From contig NZ_VORT01000004.1 of assembly GCF_007997155.1 (NCBI RefSeq), positions 62,001 through 126,000 on the forward strand: a stretch of 64,000 nucleotides of DNA, written 5' to 3'. Each line of letters opens with the position of its first letter. Within the stretch, counting starts at the first letter, position 1. Both the position numbers and the translations under genes were made by a program. The DNA comes from Aequorivita antarctica. Lineage in GTDB: Bacteria; Bacteroidota; Bacteroidia; Flavobacteriales; Flavobacteriaceae. Of the stretch, positions 60,985-64,000 are shown piece after piece. The notes beneath the pieces were generated by a model that was not told the DNA's origin, made no database searches, and saw only the letters and a program-made list of their open reading frames with translations.

Positions 60985-61207
60985 CATATCGCTTTTACCC
61001 TGACCCTTCCCCGTGCCGCCGAAGTTTTATCGGAGGAGCAAAGGGAATACTCGGATTTTCTAGGTTCAGACCAATTTTAAACCGTTGTAATTTTGAATTG
61101 AACTAAAATATCAACGCTAGATAAAACTAGAGCCTAGCGATTTTAAATGCTATGAGGTTACATAAAATGGATTGGAAGAAATAGATATAGAAATAAAACT
61201 ATAATGT

Positions 61208-61378
61208 ATGTCAGAAAATCGACGAAATAGACGGAGAAATATTAAAATACGACCCAAAGAGCATAGTACTTTTATAAATAAAATAATAATTTAGATTATT
61301 TTTATAATAGTTTTTATTCTAATAATTTCCTTTGTTCTGTTTTTAAAATTCCTAATCTACTTTGTTTCTGTTGAATGA
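61208..61378 (+). pseudogene. Paralogue of the 54-residue basic membrane protein, amber-broken
   Basis: Frame from ATG 61208: MSENRRNRRRNIKIRPKEHS then FINKIII, TAG (61292-61294), then IIFIIVFILIISFVLF in the same frame, ending TGA 61376-61378. It parallels 48617-48781 (MSESRRKRRKKHQSK, then a helix) in both order and length. The amber stop falls at the beginning of the helix, so only a soluble basic peptide would be made. Confidence 0.6.
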
Positions 61379-61483
61379 TAGATAATATATTATTATTAAG
61401 TGCCATTTGCTTTTTGTTTTAGATTTCTGAAGATTAATGGTAAATAAACAACTTCTTAAGGTTCAGTGTGTCTCAAAATAATA

Positions 61484-61508
61484 TATCTTTGTTTAGAACT
61501 GTTCTAAA
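61484..61508 (+). promoter_or_regulatory. -7 element with an operator-like palindrome at the start site
   Basis: TATCTTTG (61484-61491) matches TAnnTTTG exactly. It is followed directly by TTTAGAAC-T-GTTCTAAA (61492-61508), a perfect 8+1+8 palindrome covering the expected start of transcription. That layout suits a repressor. It lies about 136 bp before the exoprotein ATG at 61644. The binding factor is unknown (Fur, DtxR-type and Rrf2-type families are candidates). Confidence 0.5.
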
Positions 61509-61643
61509 TAATAAATGATTTAGCAATGCAGATGTTGTTACAATCATATGAATTAAGAGTAATTGTTGTCCGATAGAAAAGAAGCCAAGCTTCTTAAAAA
61601 ATCGTGATTTGATTAAAACAGTATATATCCTAAAATATTCGTT

Positions 61644-64000
61644 ATGAAAAGATACACACTTCCCTTTTTCTTGATGGTGCTTTTGCTTGTGCTTTCTACG
61701 TTTTTTATTTCAAGTTATAAAAATAATTCAGAAGCAGGGTCTGCTGTGGGACAGGATAAAATTTTCGAAGAAGAAAATGGAAAAATGGAATATCCTGCAG
61801 AATGGATGTACAATCAGCGTGCCTACCCTAAAAATTATATCAATAAGGAAGCCTATAAAAAAGCCATCATTCAAACAAAACAAATTCTTGCCAACAGATC
61901 GCCTGAAGTTGCCGGCGAGTGGGATTTCGTAGGGCCATTAAACACTGGCGGAAGAATTACAGATGTTGCAATAGCTCCTGACAACGATGACCATCTTTAC
62001 GTTGCCACCGCCACAGGTGGAATTTTTAGAAGTTATGACCGCGGCGCAAACTGGACTCCTATTTTTGACGATGAAGCAAAGCTGTCCATTGGAGATATTG
62101 CCATCGCATCTTCTAACTCGCAACGGATCTATGCAGGAACGGGTGAAGCAAATGGAAGTGCGACCGACGGTGCTTTTTTTGGCGATGGAATTTACAGAAG
62201 TGACAACGCAGGCGATACGTGGACAAACATAGGTTTACCTGAAAGCAACCATATTGGTCGAATTGTAGTGGATCCCATAAACCCAGACCGTGTTTTTGTG
62301 GCAGCCACAGGTCAATTATACGGTAAAAATAGCAATCGAGGAATTTATAGAACTCTAAACGGAGGTGGAAGTTGGGAACAGGTTTTGTTCGTAACTGATT
62401 CTACATCCGCAATAGATGTTGCTATGAACGTGGCAAATACAAACATTATTTATGCTGCAATGTGGGAACGCACCCGTAAACCTTGGGAACGTGATTACGG
62501 CGGGTTAAGCTCCGCGATCCATCGTTCAATGGATGGAGGATCTACTTGGACACAGTTGGGCGCGGTGAATGGACTGCCTGCCCCAAATGTGGATACAGGA
62601 AGAATAGGAATTGCTGTTTCGGAATCCGATCCTTCCACAGTTTATGCGCGTTACACTACCAATAAAGTTACAAACGAATTCAATGGCTTGTACAAAAGCA
62701 CCGACAATGGGAATAATTGGACACTGGTAACGCTAGCAGCTTCTTTAAGTGGCATTGATGCCAATTTTGGTTGGTATTTTGGAAATATTCGTGTAAACCC
62801 AACCAACTCATCAGAAGTATATATTGTAGGTTTTGAGATTGCAAAGTCTGTTGATAGCGGTGACTCTTGGCAGATGTTGCAAGGCATGCACGTAGATCAT
62901 CACGCGCTGGAATTTTCAAAGACGAACAGTGATTTTATGCTCTCTGGTAACGATGGCGGTGCTTATATTTCAAATAATGGAGGTAGCAATTGGACTAAGT
63001 TCTTAAATCTTCCCCTAACGCAGTTTTACAATATTGAAGTTGACAAAACCCAACCGGAAAGACTTTATGGCGGAACACAGGACAACAATACTATAAGGAC
63101 AATTACTGGTGGAGCAAGTGACTGGAGCTCAATATGGGGTGGTGATGGTTTTCATGTAAACGTTGACCCTTTAGACAATAGCTACATTTACGTGGAATCC
63201 CAATATGGAAACTTGGGCCGCAGTACAAATGGTGGAAACAGTTTTAATTACGCTACCAACGGAATTAGTGCAAGCGACAGGAATAACTGGAACACACCGG
63301 TAATCATTTCTCCTTTTGACCACGAAATTCTTTATTATGGAACGAATAGATTATATACTTCCAACAAGGCTTCAAACTGGTCTGTGATTAGTCCTGACTT
63401 GACGGATGGCGTTCATCCCAGCGGTTCTCTGGCATTCGGAACACTTACTGCAATAGCTTCTTCCTATAACAATATTGACGTAATTTATACAGGAAGCGAT
63501 GATGGAAACGTAAACGTAACGTTTGATGGCGGTGCCACTTGGGCAAACGTAAGCACTGGCCTGCCAGATCAATATGTCACTTCCATTGCGATGAGTCCAG
63601 ATGATGATATGATTGCTTATGTAACGGTTTCAGGTTTTAAAAATTTAGAGTATACTCCGCACGTTTTCAAAACCACGGATGGAGGAGAAAATTGGACGGA
63701 CATTTCCTCGAATTTACCAAGTATTCCTGTTAACGATATTATTACATATTCAGAAGAAAATATACTTTTTGTAGCGACAGATTTGAACGTATGGTTTTCC
63801 ATTAATGAGGGTGCAAGTTGGGATATTCTTGGCAATGGCCTACCTCTAACCGTTATTATGGACTTAAAATTGCACGAACCAACGCAAACACTCTACGCGG
63901 GAACTTTTGGACGGGGGATGTTTAGTATTGACAATGTGGTTAACATTTGTCTGGGCGTTGACGACAACGAACTTTCGGCTAGTTCAATCAAACTGTATCC
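61644..64000 (+). CDS. Secreted beta-propeller protein, probable T9SS cargo (C-terminus outside window)
   Basis: 785 complete residues are seen. Signal peptide or lead helix MKRYTLPFFLMVLLLVLSTF. From about residue 95 there are repeated sortilin/BNR-type units such as GIFRSYDRGANWTPIF, GIYRSDNAGDTWTNIG, SAIHRSMDGGSTWTQLG and VFKTTDGGENWTDIS (S/T-x-D-x-G-x-x-W). These fold as beta propellers that bind glycans or proteins. The last visible part, VDDNELSASSIKLYP, looks like the start of a type A T9SS sorting domain. The gene runs off the right edge, and there is a regulated promoter upstream. Confidence 0.9.
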   Translation, partial: MKRYTLPFFLMVLLLVLSTFFISSYKNNSEAGSAVGQDKIFEEENGKMEYPAEWMYNQRAYPKNYINKEAYKKAIIQTKQILANRSPEVAGEWDFVGPLNTGGRITDVAIAPDNDDHLYVATATGGIFRSYDRGANWTPIFDDEAKLSIGDIAIASSNSQRIYAGTGEANGSATDGAFFGDGIYRSDNAGDTWTNIGLPESNHIGRIVVDPINPDRVFVAATGQLYGKNSNRGIYRTLNGGGSWEQVLFVTDSTSAIDVAMNVANTNIIYAAMWERTRKPWERDYGGLSSAIHRSMDGGSTWTQLGAVNGLPAPNVDTGRIGIAVSESDPSTVYARYTTNKVTNEFNGLYKSTDNGNNWTLVTLAASLSGIDANFGWYFGNIRVNPTNSSEVYIVGFEIAKSVDSGDSWQMLQGMHVDHHALEFSKTNSDFMLSGNDGGAYISNNGGSNWTKFLNLPLTQFYNIEVDKTQPERLYGGTQDNNTIRTITGGASDWSSIWGGDGFHVNVDPLDNSYIYVESQYGNLGRSTNGGNSFNYATNGISASDRNNWNTPVIISPFDHEILYYGTNRLYTSNKASNWSVISPDLTDGVHPSGSLAFGTLTAIASSYNNIDVIYTGSDDGNVNVTFDGGATWANVSTGLPDQYVTSIAMSPDDDMIAYVTVSGFKNLEYTPHVFKTTDGGENWTDISSNLPSIPVNDIITYSEENILFVATDLNVWFSINEGASWDILGNGLPLTVIMDLKLHEPTQTLYAGTFGRGMFSIDNVVNICLGVDDNELSASSIKLY

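Noticed and set aside
60985-61207. Possible mobile-element trace in the decayed stretch
   Set aside because: No inverted terminal repeats, transposase motif or recognisable frame could be found.

Overview
The window comes from a member of the Bacteroidota, most likely Flavobacteriaceae. It is AT-rich, several genes have the TAnnTTTG type of -7 promoter element, and Bacteroidota-restricted families recur (WG-repeat, Lacal_2735, DUF2452, TIGR03643, HYC_CC_PP, DUF3347 metal proteins). A large secreted beta-propeller protein at the right edge appears to end in a type IX secretion sorting domain. Identifications come from reading the sequence and recalling families; no search was run.

Layout. (1) 1-8150: mixed housekeeping and stress genes: a partial WG-repeat protein, a tandem universal stress protein, a CDP-alcohol phosphatidyltransferase with a metallophosphoesterase, a DUF6600 protein, three small conserved proteins, and an orphan contractile-tail tube protein. 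Four Crp/Fnr-type palindromes lie here, each 33 bp (centre to centre) from a candidate -7 box. (2) 8296-8343: a strong terminator beside what looks like the 3' end of a serine tRNA, a possible island boundary. (3) 8724-22338: a long leftward gene run with an MFS carrier, a CopB-type copper ATPase, a PRPP-synthetase-like protein, an archaeal-type AMP/thymidine phosphorylase, a beta-CASP nuclease, an ATP-cone/nuclease protein, a universal stress protein, archaeal-type class I aldolase, type II GAPDH and an APC permease. (4) 22490-23274: three decayed copies of genes that are intact elsewhere in the window. (5) 23361-34900: leftward genes for a SPW/VKOR membrane protein, an epimerase, an aldehyde dehydrogenase, then a dense series of tiny metal-related proteins (SHOCT membrane proteins, HMA chaperones, DUF302, DUF2933, DUF5676, Met-rich lipoproteins, a rhodanese). 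(6) 34900-35171: a divergent promoter region between two HYC_CC_PP paralogues. (7) 35171-60678: a rightward copper/silver efflux region with two CusABC-like RND systems, two multicopper oxidases carrying a CopB-like outer-membrane barrel at the C-terminus, four DUF3347 modules, a haem-binding protein, an ion channel, a DUF305 protein and a nonsense-mutated AraC regulator. (8) 60679-61643: decayed DNA with P-type ATPase and small-gene remnants, then the T9SS exoprotein.

How it fits together. The copper genes cover each step: cytoplasmic chaperones and a P1B ATPase, periplasmic oxidation and binding (multicopper oxidases, DUF3347, Met/His-rich lipoproteins), and RND export across the outer membrane. 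The phosphorylase/aldolase/GAPDH run looks like a stress or low-energy carbon and nucleotide module sharing the island. At least six loci are pseudogenes, most broken by in-frame stops with the frame otherwise kept, which suggests recent, continuing gene turnover.
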